Below are positions 16,966 to 26,220 of a stretch of DNA of 59,681 nt, piece by piece. Below the pieces are notes generated by a model. It searched no databases and was not told where the DNA came from. It was given only the letters and a program-made list of their open reading frames with translations. The stretch's first letter is position 1. Each line of letters opens with the position of its first letter. This stretch comes from Akkermansia sp. (GTDB lineage: Bacteria; Verrucomicrobiota; Verrucomicrobiia; Verrucomicrobiales; Akkermansiaceae). Where the stretch lies: NCBI RefSeq assembly GCF_020860705.1, contig NZ_JAJBTT010000051.1, positions 1 through 59,681 of the forward strand. The letters are read 5' to 3'. Position numbers and translations under genes: made by a program.

Positions 16966-18579
16966 ATGAGCTGTATTTGTCATTTCTTCAAAGTTCTGGC
17001 GCGTCGGACGGGTCTGCTCACTGCTGTGGCTGCTACCTCCTTTCTTTTGGGCGCGCCGGCTGGTGAAGCTGCGGTACGCGTGACGGAACCTGCCTATCCC
17101 GCCACGGAAGTGGGAGGGGAATCTCAATACAGTCATTTTCCCATTCCCCTGAACCAGTACAAGCCCACTCCTCCGGACGCCAGCCTGTCCCAGGTGCTCA
17201 GTGAACGCAATGAGCAATCCGGAGGCTTCAACCTGGCCGTCACGCTCGTGTTCCTGGGAGCCATCATTCATACGTTCCTGGCAGGGCGGTTTGAGCGCTA
17301 TTCCCACAAGCTGGCCCTGCGCTACAAGGAAAAACTCAAGGAAACCAACTTCCGCGTGATGCATCCGGAAGAGCGTCTTCCGGTCTCCTTCGCCTCCGCC
17401 ATCTTCCATTTCCTGGGGGAAGTGGAAGCCGTTTTTGGCATCTGGATCATTCCCTTCATGTTCGTGTGCTGGAAGTATTATTCCTTTGAAGACTTCTCAG
17501 CCTATTTGAATTACGACTGTTCCTTCACGGAGCCCATGTTCGTGATGATCATCATGATCATTGCCTCTTCCCGGCCTATCTTCAAGCTGGCGGAATCCGT
17601 CGTGAACTGCGGCGCCAAGCTCGGGAAAGCCACTCCCGGCGCGTGGTGGATCTCCGTGATGTGCCTGGCCCCCCTGCTGGGTTCCCTGATCACGGAGCCT
17701 GCCGCCATGACGATCGGGGCCCTGATCCTGAGCAAGAAGTTTTACGACCTCAAGCCGAAAAAGACCCTGATGTATGCAACGCTGGGGCTGCTCTTTGTGA
17801 ACATTTCCATTGGGGGCACCCTGACGCATTTTGCCGCTCCTCCCGTAGTGATGGTAGCGGAAAAGTGGGATTGGGGTTTTGCGCACATGATTGAGCACTT
17901 CGGCTGGAAGGCCGTTTCCGCCATCGTCATCTCCAATCTGGCCTACTTCTTCCTCTTTCGCAAGGAATTCGCCCGTCTGGCTACCCAGCAGCGCGAATTC
18001 AACGAGTTTGACGACGCCGTCCCCCAGTCATGGGAAGACCGCAATGATAAGATACCGGTGTGGGTCACTCTGGCGCACGTCTGCTTCCTGACCTGGACGG
18101 TCCTGTTTGCCCATGAACCGGTCATGTTCATCGGCAGCTTCCTCTTCTTCATCGGCTTTACGGTGGCTACCCCCCAGTACCAGAACCAGATGTCCCTGCG
18201 CGTTCCCATGATGGTGGGCTTCTTCCTGGCGGGCCTGGTCATTCTGGGCGGCGTTCAGGCCTGGTGGCTGGAACCGGTGCTGATGCGGCTGGGGGATTAT
18301 GCCATGATCGGCGCCACGCTGCTGACGGCATTCAACGATAATGCCGCCGTCACCTTCCTGGCGTCCACGGTTCCCAACCTGCCGGAAGCCGTCAAATATT
18401 CCGTGGTGGCCGGCGCCGTGACGGGCGGCGGCCTGACGGTGATCGCCAACGCCCCCAACCCGGCGGGGCAGGCCATTCTGGGCAAATACTTCAAGGGCAT
18501 CAATCCCCTCTGGCTGTTTGTCTGGGCGGCCTTTCCCACCGCTGTCGTGTTCATCTTCTTTACCTGCTTCGGCCATTAA
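16966..18579 (+). CDS. Putative Na+/H+ antiporter
   Basis: A 537-residue polytopic protein resembling the 'putative Na+/H+ antiporter' family (Pfam Na_H_antiport_3). There is an N-terminal signal-like helix (about 12-36), a polar stretch to about residue 85, then roughly 11 membrane segments. Acidic residues sit in likely transport motifs: 'SLITEPAAMTIGALIL', and 'LTAFNDNAAVTFLAS' followed by 'NAPNPAGQAIL', reminiscent of the NhaD/arsenical-pump superfamily. Ion specificity is inferred from the family. A 5-bp inverted repeat (GTCTG/CAGAC) directly precedes the ATG. The riboflavin synthase gene begins 24 bases after its stop, so the two are probably co-transcribed. Confidence 0.82.
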   Translation: MSCICHFFKVLARRTGLLTAVAATSFLLGAPAGEAAVRVTEPAYPATEVGGESQYSHFPIPLNQYKPTPPDASLSQVLSERNEQSGGFNLAVTLVFLGAIIHTFLAGRFERYSHKLALRYKEKLKETNFRVMHPEERLPVSFASAIFHFLGEVEAVFGIWIIPFMFVCWKYYSFEDFSAYLNYDCSFTEPMFVMIIMIIASSRPIFKLAESVVNCGAKLGKATPGAWWISVMCLAPLLGSLITEPAAMTIGALILSKKFYDLKPKKTLMYATLGLLFVNISIGGTLTHFAAPPVVMVAEKWDWGFAHMIEHFGWKAVSAIVISNLAYFFLFRKEFARLATQQREFNEFDDAVPQSWEDRNDKIPVWVTLAHVCFLTWTVLFAHEPVMFIGSFLFFIGFTVATPQYQNQMSLRVPMMVGFFLAGLVILGGVQAWWLEPVLMRLGDYAMIGATLLTAFNDNAAVTFLASTVPNLPEAVKYSVVAGAVTGGGLTVIANAPNPAGQAILGKYFKGINPLWLFVWAAFPTAVVFIFFTCFGH

Positions 18580-18603
18580 GGGCCGGAGACGGACGTTACT
18601 CTT

Positions 18604-19206
18604 ATGTTTACCGGACTCGTTGAAACAACAGGAACCGTGGAGGGGTTTGCGCCCATCAATGGCGGAGCCAGACTAACGCTGATCATCCCGTTCGGCCATG
18701 AACTTTCCCTGGGTGATTCCGTCGCCGTTAACGGGTGCTGCCTGACGGTGGACGCCCTGGACGGCGAGCGCGTCTCCTTTGACCTGCTTTCCCAAACGCT
18801 CCGAGTCACCAGCCTGGGCAATCTCCAGCCGGGAGGTCTGGTGAACCTGGAACGCGCCATGTCCGCCATGGACCGCTTTGGCGGACATTTCGTGATGGGG
18901 CATGTGGACAACACAGGGACCATTGCGGCCCTGGAGCCCGTGGGGCAGGACCACCGCCTGGAGGTACGCATCCCGGATGAACTGGCCCGCTACTGCATTG
19001 ACAAGGGCTCCATTACCATTGACGGCATTTCATTGACGATTGCCAATTTGAACTGCTCCCTGCTGGAATTCTGGATCACGCCTCATACATTCGGCCGCAC
19101 CAACCTGCAACAGGCCGTTCCCGGCCAGCCCGTAAACCTGGAAGTGGACATGCTGGCGAAGTACGTGGAGAAGCTCTTCGCCGCCCGTGAAAAGGCGGAG
19201 GGTTAA
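18604..19206 (+). CDS. ribE: Riboflavin synthase alpha subunit
   Basis: A 200-residue enzyme that dismutates 6,7-dimethyl-8-ribityllumazine to riboflavin. It has the family start 'MFTGLVE' and two lumazine-binding repeats: the first with 'NGCCLTV' and 'GGHFVMGHVD', the second (about 98-190) with 'DGISLTI' and 'WITPHTFGRTNL'. Length is normal (about 195-215). It lies 24 bases behind the antiporter gene, with no other riboflavin genes nearby. Flavin supply could benefit the FMN-dependent complex I in the same window, but no regulatory link is visible. The symbol is ribC or ribE depending on nomenclature. Confidence 0.93.
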   Translation: MFTGLVETTGTVEGFAPINGGARLTLIIPFGHELSLGDSVAVNGCCLTVDALDGERVSFDLLSQTLRVTSLGNLQPGGLVNLERAMSAMDRFGGHFVMGHVDNTGTIAALEPVGQDHRLEVRIPDELARYCIDKGSITIDGISLTIANLNCSLLEFWITPHTFGRTNLQQAVPGQPVNLEVDMLAKYVEKLFAAREKAEG

Positions 19207-19311
19207 GCGTTTCCGCGGGGATGGAAGTAAACGGAGAAGTCCCTGGACGAGTTTATTTTTTGCCGGGAAGCCTGCGTTTCCCAAGTTCCCTAAAGAGGCA
19301 TTATACTGGGA

Positions 19312-19333
19312 ATTAGGGCCTCCCAGCCCTAAT
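19312..19333. terminator. Hairpin after ribE, possible terminator
   Basis: ATTAGGGC, a six-base loop, GCCCTAAT: a perfect 8-bp stem about 105 bases after the ribE stop. There is no T-tract, only AAAGCATTG, so an intrinsic terminator is uncertain. Its loop and stem share GGGCCTCCC with the dispersed repeats, so it may be a remnant of that family. Confidence 0.35.
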
Positions 19334-19392
19334 AAAGCATTGTTGAAGGAGTGCTCGCAAGGATAATGGGAAAGAGCAAGTGATGGCAATGA

Positions 19393-19470
19393 CCAGGGCC
19401 GGGAGGCCCTGGCTCCCAGGTGAGGGAAGTGGCTTGACGGAAGGAAAGAGCTATTCCCATGTCTTGGGAG
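19393..19470. repeat. Dispersed intergenic repeat, copy C
   Basis: It starts with a perfect hairpin, arms CCAGGGCC and GGCCCTGG around GGGA, followed by CTCCCAGG, as in copy B. A block containing GGAAAGAGCTAT corresponds to GGAAGGAGCTAT in copy B. The rest is more diverged. Confidence 0.5.
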
Positions 19471-19565
19471 AAAACAACATGCCGGAAGTTGGAGGGGCTC
19501 TTGGTAGAGAAAGAACGGCGCGCTTAAAGCCGGATCAGGAAATAAGAAATGCGGAACAGCGTCTC

Positions 19566-20426
19566 TTATTTGGCTATCCCGCCCTTGGCCGTCACCCATT
19601 TGCCACGTTTGACGACCCGTTCAAAGAACAGTCCATGACGTTCCGCGGCCGCCTTCGTTTCCTCCCATTGGGAAGCCAGAATGCCGGAAATGACCAGCAC
19701 GGCATCCTGCTTCATGGCCGCGATGATGCGCGGAAAAGCTTGTTGCAGGATGGTGGAAAACAGGTTGGCGACCACGAGGTCTCCTTTCTGGCGTTCCGCG
19801 GGCGTCCATTCAAAAACGTCTCCGACAAATAAATCCAGTTGTTCTACGGTAACATCATTACGTTCCATATTGTGGCGGGCCACTTCAATCGCCATGGGGT
19901 CAAAGTCGAAAGCGGCGGCGTGCCGTGCCCCCAGTTTCAGCGCCGCAATCGCCAGCACGGCGGTTCCGCAGCCGATGTCTGTGATGGTCCAGTCTGTTCC
20001 CTTGCGGGACTTGGCAAAGTCACAGATGAAACGCAGGCAGGTGGAGGTGGTGGCGTGGTCTCCGGTGCCGAAGGCCATTTCCGCCGGAACGCTCAGGATC
20101 CGGCGTCCGGGGAATTGTTTCCGCAAGGCGTCCAGCTTTTCTGCGGAACTCTGTTCCGTAATGACGAGGGAATTTCTGATTTTGAGCGGAGCGCGTTCTT
20201 CCCGGTTCTGGGCAGCCACCCAGTCATGCGTTTTAATTTCCCGGACGGACCCACCGAAGTATTCCTTCAGGATGGCGGCGTCTTCCTCCCGGTCGCAGTA
20301 GACGGTGATTCTGATAGTCTTGCCCCCCTTGATCTGCGTAATGACGGCGTTCGGATTCCCGGCAATGCGTTCGCTCCAGGCGTCCTCCCATTTGGCGGCG
20401 GACAATTTGTTCCAGCTCCAGCTCAT
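19566..20426 (-). CDS. prmA: Ribosomal protein L11 methyltransferase-like protein
   Basis: A 286-residue SAM-dependent methyltransferase. 'MAFGTGDHATT' (117-127) is the PrmA signature. 'DIGCGTAVLAI' (150-160) is the SAM-binding glycine-rich loop, 'FDFDP' carries the acidic residue after strand 2, and 'DLVVANLFSTIL' (216-227) replaces the usual 'DLVVANIL'. It should trimethylate L11 on the ribosome. Length is normal. It stands alone, converging with ribE and diverging from the large PEP-CTERM gene. Confidence 0.87.
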   Translation of the reverse strand: MSWSWNKLSAAKWEDAWSERIAGNPNAVITQIKGGKTIRITVYCDREEDAAILKEYFGGSVREIKTHDWVAAQNREERAPLKIRNSLVITEQSSAEKLDALRKQFPGRRILSVPAEMAFGTGDHATTSTCLRFICDFAKSRKGTDWTITDIGCGTAVLAIAALKLGARHAAAFDFDPMAIEVARHNMERNDVTVEQLDLFVGDVFEWTPAERQKGDLVVANLFSTILQQAFPRIIAAMKQDAVLVISGILASQWEETKAAAERHGLFFERVVKRGKWVTAKGGIAK

Positions 20427-20858
20427 GAAGGGAGTATGAAGGCTTTTCCTCCCGGAGGCAAGAATGGATGCGGAACGGAGAGAGGCTGGAATTATTTTAA
20501 CAAAAGCTTTCCATAACTGGAGAGTAAATAGGGTCAGGGCTTATTCGACATCCTGCGGTTTGTGCAAAAAGGCTGTAGTTTAAAGAGGATTCCTGGCAAG
20601 AGCTAATGGAGGGCGGATTTGGAATCCGAAGTCAACAGAAAAATCTGGGAAAAAGTTGGTTAAGGGTAATAGGGAATATAAGGATGATGGGAATAATAGG
20701 GGTCGGCAAAATTGCCCTATGGTCCCTATTATCCTCATGTTCCCTATCAATAGGCATTTTTGATGGCGGCGCGGACTGATCACGGATTCCAAAACCGCTT
20801 TTCTGCTGTTTGGGAAAAGTTGATGTAGTCGAACGTTTTTCCGTTTTTTAATCAAGCC
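20427..20858. other. Divergent intergenic region
   Basis: It lies between the start of prmA and the start of the 1648-residue gene. Besides the long hairpin at 20669-20747 it contains the small palindrome CGGATT..AATCCG at 20614-20628 and a degenerate relative (CGGATT..AAACCG) near 20776. I see no gene and no clear promoter hexamers. Confidence 0.45.
20669..20747. repeat. Long imperfect hairpin
   Basis: Two 33-base arms (20669-20701 and 20715-20747) match at 26 positions. Several mismatches would be G-U pairs in RNA. The 13-base loop contains an inner GGCAA..TTGCC dyad. It lies between divergent genes, so it is not a terminator for either. It could be a small RNA, a regulatory hairpin, or a MITE-like relic. 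Confidence 0.5.
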
Positions 20859-23800
20859 ATGAAAAATATTCTTTTTTCCACTTCGCTGTTTTGTTTATGC
20901 GCGTCTACCGCCTACCCGCAGCTTGAAGAGCAAAACGCCTCGCCATCCACCGGGAACGATGCGAGGACGGGCAGTGTCCGGACTACGTACATGACCGTCG
21001 AAGAGGCGGTCGCGGCGATGAAAGCCGTCGACATGGCTACCGTTCTTTCCGGCAATGTGAACGCGGAAGAGACGCTCGACTCCGGCAATTTGACGGTATC
21101 GGGCGTTCTGTACGGCGGCGGCGATGTGCGCGCGCAAAACCAGGCCTATACGAGCAGCGACGGTACGCCGCATGCTTACGATGTGCGCGGCGACAAATTG
21201 ACCGTCACCGGCGGCGATGCCGCGACAGGCGTGCTCGTCAGAGGATTTGACAACGACAAGGCACAAGGTGATCCGCGCGTGGAATACGGCGTATTCGAAC
21301 TTGAATCCTTGGGCGGCTCCGCTTTCGGCGTGTTGCACCAGTCTCTGGGGACAAGCATGGAGTACAAGGGCTTTTACGGTATTTCCGACTCGAAATTTTA
21401 TGTTACGGCAGATGGCGGCGCCGGTCACATGGCCGCCGGTGTCTATCACGAAATGGGGAAGAAGAATGGCAACAATGTCATGGGCGCTTTCGACGGTACC
21501 CATGGCGTCTTCAAAAACAATACGTTCGAAATCAACGGCATGGGAGATACCAGTGCCTACGGTATTTACGGCGGCGATCTCCATGTTGTGCTCGAAGGGA
21601 ACGTTTTCAACGTAGCGAGTGCGAGCGGCAACGCCTGCGGCATCTATCTCGTCAACGGCGTTGGTGAGAAAGCGTACTCCGACTACTTGAACGGCATCGG
21701 TTCGGGCAACACGATTGCCGCCACGGTGACAGAAGGTAAAAACAATGGCGAAGGAACGACCGCCGTCGGCATCTACCTCGATTCAACCATTCAAACAAAC
21801 ATTGCAGGAGAAAACACGATCAGCGCCCGAAACGAGGGCACGACACCCGGCAACAAGGCCGTGGGGATGTACATCACCCGGAATGCGCATGTCGACGGAG
21901 GCATTCAGAACGCCGTGATCAGCGCCTGGTCGGCGGGCGACGCCGCGATCGGGATAGCCATGGATTACTGCCCCGATACGGGGAATCTTTCCACGAGGAT
22001 CGGCAATTTGGAAAACGTCACGATTTCGGCGACTTCCGAAAAGGGCCGGGCCATCGGCATCGGCGTGTCCTTCACCGATCCGACCCTCACACAGTCGGGT
22101 TACAAGGGAAAAATAACTGGCGAAATATCGGTCGCCGCCAACGGCGATGTGTTCGGGTTCGTTTACGGCAGGAACGTGAGCGGCGATCTCTCGGTGGGCG
22201 GTATCGCCCTGTACAGCGAAAACACGGGAGATTCCTCCTCCTTCGATATTTCCGGGGGTGAGAATTTGACGTTGAAAGCGACGTCTCTCGGCCATTCAGC
22301 CGGTGCGGATTCCAGTCTCAATCCTCCCTCGGGCAACAGGGCGTACGGGTTTTACGTGGGCGATCCGGATGGAGAACTTCTCGTGTCCTACTCCGGAGAG
22401 ATCAAGCTCCAGCTTCAAGCCGAAGCTCAGGGAGCTGCTTACGGCGTCTTCGCTTATCAAAACGCCTGGATTGGGGGCGTCAATCAAGTTTCACATGTTA
22501 CGGTCAACAGCATTTCCGATTCGGCCTACGGGATTTACGCGTCGTCGAATTCAACGATCGGCTCCTTGTATCATCTGCAGGGAGCCGTGACGGTGACGAC
22601 GGCCGGTACGGGCAAGGCCTATGGAGTTTATCTCGAAAACGGGGCGACTGCCGGAGATGTTTACGGGAGCATTGATCTGGAATCGGCGCTGGGAACGAGC
22701 GTCGGCGTCTACAAGAGCGCCGGGGCCAAGGCCGGCAGGATGTCCGGCGATATGACGATCCGCTCGCATGGGGACGGGGCTTCCTACGGCGTTTTTTACG
22801 GTGACGGATTCAATTTGGAAAGTTCGTCGATCGGTTATTACAATGCCGAAACCGGCGATTCCTCCGGCTTTACCTTCGCCTCGGGGCAACAAATTACGGT
22901 GGCGAACAAGGGCGAGGCCTATGGCGCCTACATCGGCGCCGGAAGCAATCTCGCCGACTCGATCATGAATCACTTTTCCGTCGAAAGTGAGACCTCCAAC
23001 GCTTACGGACTCTATGTGGAAGGGACGGCCGAACATCCCGCATCGGCAGCTTCGCTCGATCGGGTGCGATTGGAAGCCAAGACCCAAACAGGTTCGGCTT
23101 ACGGCATCTACGCGACGGGCAATTCAGAGCTTAAAAACGTGTCCGCGTGCGAAATTGCCGCGTCCGGAACAGGCGCGGCCTCGGCCTACGGCATTTATGC
23201 CGACGGAAACTCAACAATCAAAGTGACTCAGGGCAACGTCAACGCGACTTCGGAGGCAGCGGCCTACGGCGTGTACGTCAAGGACAACGCCAACATAAGC
23301 CTGACGGGCGACATCAGCGCGACGAGTTCGACGACGAGCGTCGGCGTCTACAGCGATTCGACTGAGGATTTGACATTCGCCGGAGCCGCTACCGTGACCG
23401 CGAGGAAGGCCTCGGGGCAGTACGGCGACTCGCTGCGCTCGGCGGGCGATTTGACCGTGCACGGCACAAGCGAAACCGTCGCTCTCACCGGCAACATAGC
23501 GACCCCCAATGCGGTGTTGACGCTGGCGGACGGAACCTACAGTCTCTCCGCCGACAGCATCGACGCGACCGCGTTCAACCTCGGTTCGGCGTCCGGCAAC
23601 GCCAGCCTGAACATCAAGGACAACGTGTCGTTTACGGGGAACGAACTCAATTTTTACGCGGCGAGCGCGAGCGACTATTCCCGAATCACGGTCGATTCCG
23701 GAAAAAGTTTCGATTTGTCGCAACTCGGCAGCCTGAACCTGTTTCTGGGCGCCAAGTTTTCGGCGGCCGGCGACTATCTGGGGCTGATTCAGGGGAAAAT

Positions 23801-25805
23801 CAACGGGCTGAGCGATATGCCCGCTGTGAACGTCCGTTACATCAACGAATCTCCCGGCTCCCCCACGCTGAGCTGGAACACCGTTTACAATGATAACGGC
23901 TTCGGCGTCAAGTTCGACCTTCCGACGGGCCTTGTGATCAAAGACGACCCGGCCTACGGGAATATCGATCATGACGTGTTCGTCGTTTCCGCGTCGAAAG
24001 AAGTTGCCGCGAAAGGCGTCGAGATCACTCGGTCGACGGTCGGCGACGTCACGGCGAACATAGGTGCACAATCGACAGTGACCAATGCCTATGGCATCTG
24101 GGTCGACAACCTCGGCGGGGCGGGAGGCAGCGTTCTCGGTACCGTTTCGGGAACGATCGAAGTTTCGGGCGCCGGCGTCAATTCGGACACAGTCAACTCC
24201 TACGGCGTGCTCCTAGGGGATCAGGCCAAATCGAAAGACAGCGTGGGCCTCTACAATGCGGCGACGCTCAATTCGGAGGGTTTCGATATCGACTGGGCGC
24301 ACGTGAACATTTCGGCGGCCATGACGACTCATGGCGGCAGCAAGTTTAATGCCGCCTATGGTCTGTCTAGCTACCAGTACCTGAGCATGCAAGGATTGGA
24401 AGGATTTGACATTGGAGGCAAAATCAGCGCTTTCAGCATGGGAGGCACCGCAATCGGCATCAGCCTCATCGCTGACGAATGGGGAAACCTGCTTTCGACC
24501 GCCAGAATCGAAGCGAGCGGGGAGAATGCAAGCGTGTGGGGTATTGATCTGAGCGGCTACTCCATGATGTATACGTTCGAACACGGCTCGGAAATCAGCG
24601 CGTCCACGACCGGAGAGAAGGTCGCGACCGGGTTGCACCTTTATATGGGATCTACCTTGAGCATCTCGTCGAAGATCAGCGCGTCGGCGGAATCGGGAAC
24701 GGCGTGCGGAATCGACATGTCTGTCGATTCCGCCATCTACGATTCAGATCGTAACGGGATAGCCATGGATAGAGCGGCGATCGAGGCCAACTCGGCAAAG
24801 GGTACCGCCTACGGCATCAGGATCAATCAATCCATCATCGAAGGAGCCATCGAAAACACGAGCATTGTCGCCGCGTCTGCCGAGGGCGATTCGTATGCTC
24901 TTTATCTGGAGAATGTGCAGGGCCAGACCTTCGTCCTGTCGGGAGACACGAGCCTGAAAGGCAAGTACGCCGTTTACAATACCGGCAATGGAAGCGACAA
25001 TCCGACGGTTCAACTCAAAAAGGGAGCCGCCGGAACGTCGAACCTCCGTTTTGACGGCGCCGTCAGCGGCGTGAATCTCAAGGTCGATGCTGGCGTGAAG
25101 GCGTCGTTTGATAATTTCTCGTCGGCGTCGGGCAGCGTCAAAATCGACAACGAAGGCGCTCTCGTCATGAAGGCGGGCTCCTCCCTCGCGGACGTCACGC
25201 TCACCGGCGGCGGCTGCTTCCAGCTCCTGCACGGAACGTACGACAAGGCCTCCCAAAAGCTCGCCTATGCCTCCAACTCGCTGACGGCGAGCTATCTTCC
25301 AGATGCGAAGACGATCAATTTCGGTGATGAAGCGGGAACCGGCATCGACACCCTCTACTTCCTGAACGGAAATCGCGACCTCGCCTGCGAAATATCCTTT
25401 GATCACAGCTTGTCCAATATGGCGTTGAACACGTTCACCTTTGACGATTTTGTCGTCAACGGGAAAAACACGCTGGCCGGATATGCGACGACCATGACGT
25501 CTTTGCAGCCCGGATCCGATTTAACTGCGAACGTAGGAATCTGGCTCAATTCCTCGGAAATTGCCTCTCTTAACGACATTGAACTGTGGAAAGGCATGTG
25601 GAACGAAGATAGTCTTGTCTGGTCGCTCGTCGACGAGGAAATGCTGGACAACGTTACCTACGAGTCCAAAACCGGCTTTTTGTCGATAGCCAATACGGGC
25701 GATTGGGCGGCCTATGCCATTACTGCCGCCGTGCCGGAACCCGCAACATGCACCATGCTTCTCGGAGCATTCGCATTCGGCCTTGCCTATCGGCGCAGGA
25801 AATAG
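20859..25805 (+). CDS. Large PEP-CTERM surface protein with AxGxY repeats
   Basis: A 1648-residue exported protein. Residues 1-20 are a signal peptide. The C-terminus has a PEP-CTERM sorting signal: 'VPEPAT', a hydrophobic helix and 'YRRRK', recognised in other bacteria by exosortase. Between about 110 and 1350 there are more than 25 repeats spaced about 30-50 residues apart and centred on 'A/S-Y/x-G-I/V/F-Y' ('AYGIY', 'AYGVY', 'AVGIY', 'ACGIY'), each followed by a Gly/Asn turn. This suggests a beta-solenoid. Codon use differs from neighbours, with many TCG, GCG and GAC codons where the nearby autotransporter prefers TCC, GCC and AGC, which suggests horizontal acquisition. No Shine-Dalgarno sequence is obvious. 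The role is probably adhesin or surface layer; the ligand is unknown. Confidence 0.85.
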   Translation: MKNILFSTSLFCLCASTAYPQLEEQNASPSTGNDARTGSVRTTYMTVEEAVAAMKAVDMATVLSGNVNAEETLDSGNLTVSGVLYGGGDVRAQNQAYTSSDGTPHAYDVRGDKLTVTGGDAATGVLVRGFDNDKAQGDPRVEYGVFELESLGGSAFGVLHQSLGTSMEYKGFYGISDSKFYVTADGGAGHMAAGVYHEMGKKNGNNVMGAFDGTHGVFKNNTFEINGMGDTSAYGIYGGDLHVVLEGNVFNVASASGNACGIYLVNGVGEKAYSDYLNGIGSGNTIAATVTEGKNNGEGTTAVGIYLDSTIQTNIAGENTISARNEGTTPGNKAVGMYITRNAHVDGGIQNAVISAWSAGDAAIGIAMDYCPDTGNLSTRIGNLENVTISATSEKGRAIGIGVSFTDPTLTQSGYKGKITGEISVAANGDVFGFVYGRNVSGDLSVGGIALYSENTGDSSSFDISGGENLTLKATSLGHSAGADSSLNPPSGNRAYGFYVGDPDGELLVSYSGEIKLQLQAEAQGAAYGVFAYQNAWIGGVNQVSHVTVNSISDSAYGIYASSNSTIGSLYHLQGAVTVTTAGTGKAYGVYLENGATAGDVYGSIDLESALGTSVGVYKSAGAKAGRMSGDMTIRSHGDGASYGVFYGDGFNLESSSIGYYNAETGDSSGFTFASGQQITVANKGEAYGAYIGAGSNLADSIMNHFSVESETSNAYGLYVEGTAEHPASAASLDRVRLEAKTQTGSAYGIYATGNSELKNVSACEIAASGTGAASAYGIYADGNSTIKVTQGNVNATSEAAAYGVYVKDNANISLTGDISATSSTTSVGVYSDSTEDLTFAGAATVTARKASGQYGDSLRSAGDLTVHGTSETVALTGNIATPNAVLTLADGTYSLSADSIDATAFNLGSASGNASLNIKDNVSFTGNELNFYAASASDYSRITVDSGKSFDLSQLGSLNLFLGAKFSAAGDYLGLIQGKINGLSDMPAVNVRYINESPGSPTLSWNTVYNDNGFGVKFDLPTGLVIKDDPAYGNIDHDVFVVSASKEVAAKGVEITRSTVGDVTANIGAQSTVTNAYGIWVDNLGGAGGSVLGTVSGTIEVSGAGVNSDTVNSYGVLLGDQAKSKDSVGLYNAATLNSEGFDIDWAHVNISAAMTTHGGSKFNAAYGLSSYQYLSMQGLEGFDIGGKISAFSMGGTAIGISLIADEWGNLLSTARIEASGENASVWGIDLSGYSMMYTFEHGSEISASTTGEKVATGLHLYMGSTLSISSKISASAESGTACGIDMSVDSAIYDSDRNGIAMDRAAIEANSAKGTAYGIRINQSIIEGAIENTSIVAASAEGDSYALYLENVQGQTFVLSGDTSLKGKYAVYNTGNGSDNPTVQLKKGAAGTSNLRFDGAVSGVNLKVDAGVKASFDNFSSASGSVKIDNEGALVMKAGSSLADVTLTGGGCFQLLHGTYDKASQKLAYASNSLTASYLPDAKTINFGDEAGTGIDTLYFLNGNRDLACEISFDHSLSNMALNTFTFDDFVVNGKNTLAGYATTMTSLQPGSDLTANVGIWLNSSEIASLNDIELWKGMWNEDSLVWSLVDEEMLDNVTYESKTGFLSIANTGDWAAYAITAAVPEPATCTMLLGAFAFGLAYRRRK

Positions 25806-25855
25806 GGGCCGTCCTGAATGCGCCGGGCTTTTCCGTTCCGGACACGGATATGCCG

Positions 25856-25882
25856 CGCCTGTTTGAGCTGTTCAAACAGGCG
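25856..25882 (+). terminator. Hairpin downstream of the PEP-CTERM gene
   Basis: CGCCTGTTTGA pairs perfectly with TCAAACAGGCG across a five-base loop, 50 bases after the stop codon. No T-tract follows, so it is a terminator-like or mRNA-protecting hairpin rather than a textbook intrinsic terminator. Confidence 0.5.
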
Positions 25883-26068
25883 TGGAGGCCAGCACAAGTT
25901 TGTTGATGATAACAACTCGTCCGCCATGGCAGCCTCTATCCATGCGTGAACGTTCGCCGTCCCGGAAGTCGGCGGAGAATTCCCGGACGGTTCCGGAGAG
26001 AAAGGGAGGCTTTCGACGGGATAGAAGCAATTATTCCACGATACGCGGCAACAACGCTCTAGGCATTC

Positions 26069-26173
26069 CTAGCCAGGAGGGCCGTGATTGTACGACGCAC
26101 TCGCTTCCCAGTACTGGGTATACATCTGGGAAAGAGTAACGGTTTCCTCTTCTTTCAGCGGGAAGGCAGCGCG
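26069..26173 (-). pseudogene. Possible C-terminal remnant of a lost gene
   Basis: About 34 codons on the leftward strand read as a plausible protein end ('FPLKEEETVTLSQMYTQYWE', then 'ASASYNHGPPG' and stop), bounded upstream by an in-frame TAG. There is no start codon in a sensible place. The amino-acid pattern looks protein-like but I cannot name a family. It may be chance. Confidence 0.2.
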
Positions 26174-26220
26174 CTAAAAACAATTAAGCGGTTGAAGGAA
26201 TATCTTTATAACCGGAAGAG

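Larger units (their letters stand above)
19207..19565. other. Intergenic region between convergent genes
   Basis: It separates ribE (rightward) from prmA (leftward). It contains two strong hairpins (19312-19333 and 19393-19412), the second being the head of a dispersed repeat copy. No gene is convincing. Confidence 0.5.
25806..26220. other. Intergenic region after the PEP-CTERM gene
   Basis: It contains the hairpin at 25856-25882, a small CTAGG..CCTAG palindrome (26059-26072) and a short leftward frame (26069-26173) that reads like the end of a lost gene. Otherwise I see nothing. Confidence 0.4.

Noticed and set aside
20669..20747. Retron msr-msd or group II intron signal
   Set aside because: No reverse transcriptase gene is near; the hairpin alone does not support either.
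21100..25000. CRISPR-like periodicity
   Set aside because: The periodic pattern comes from coding 'AxGxY' repeats in an open frame; repeats and spacers are not constant at DNA level. No CRISPR array was found in the window.
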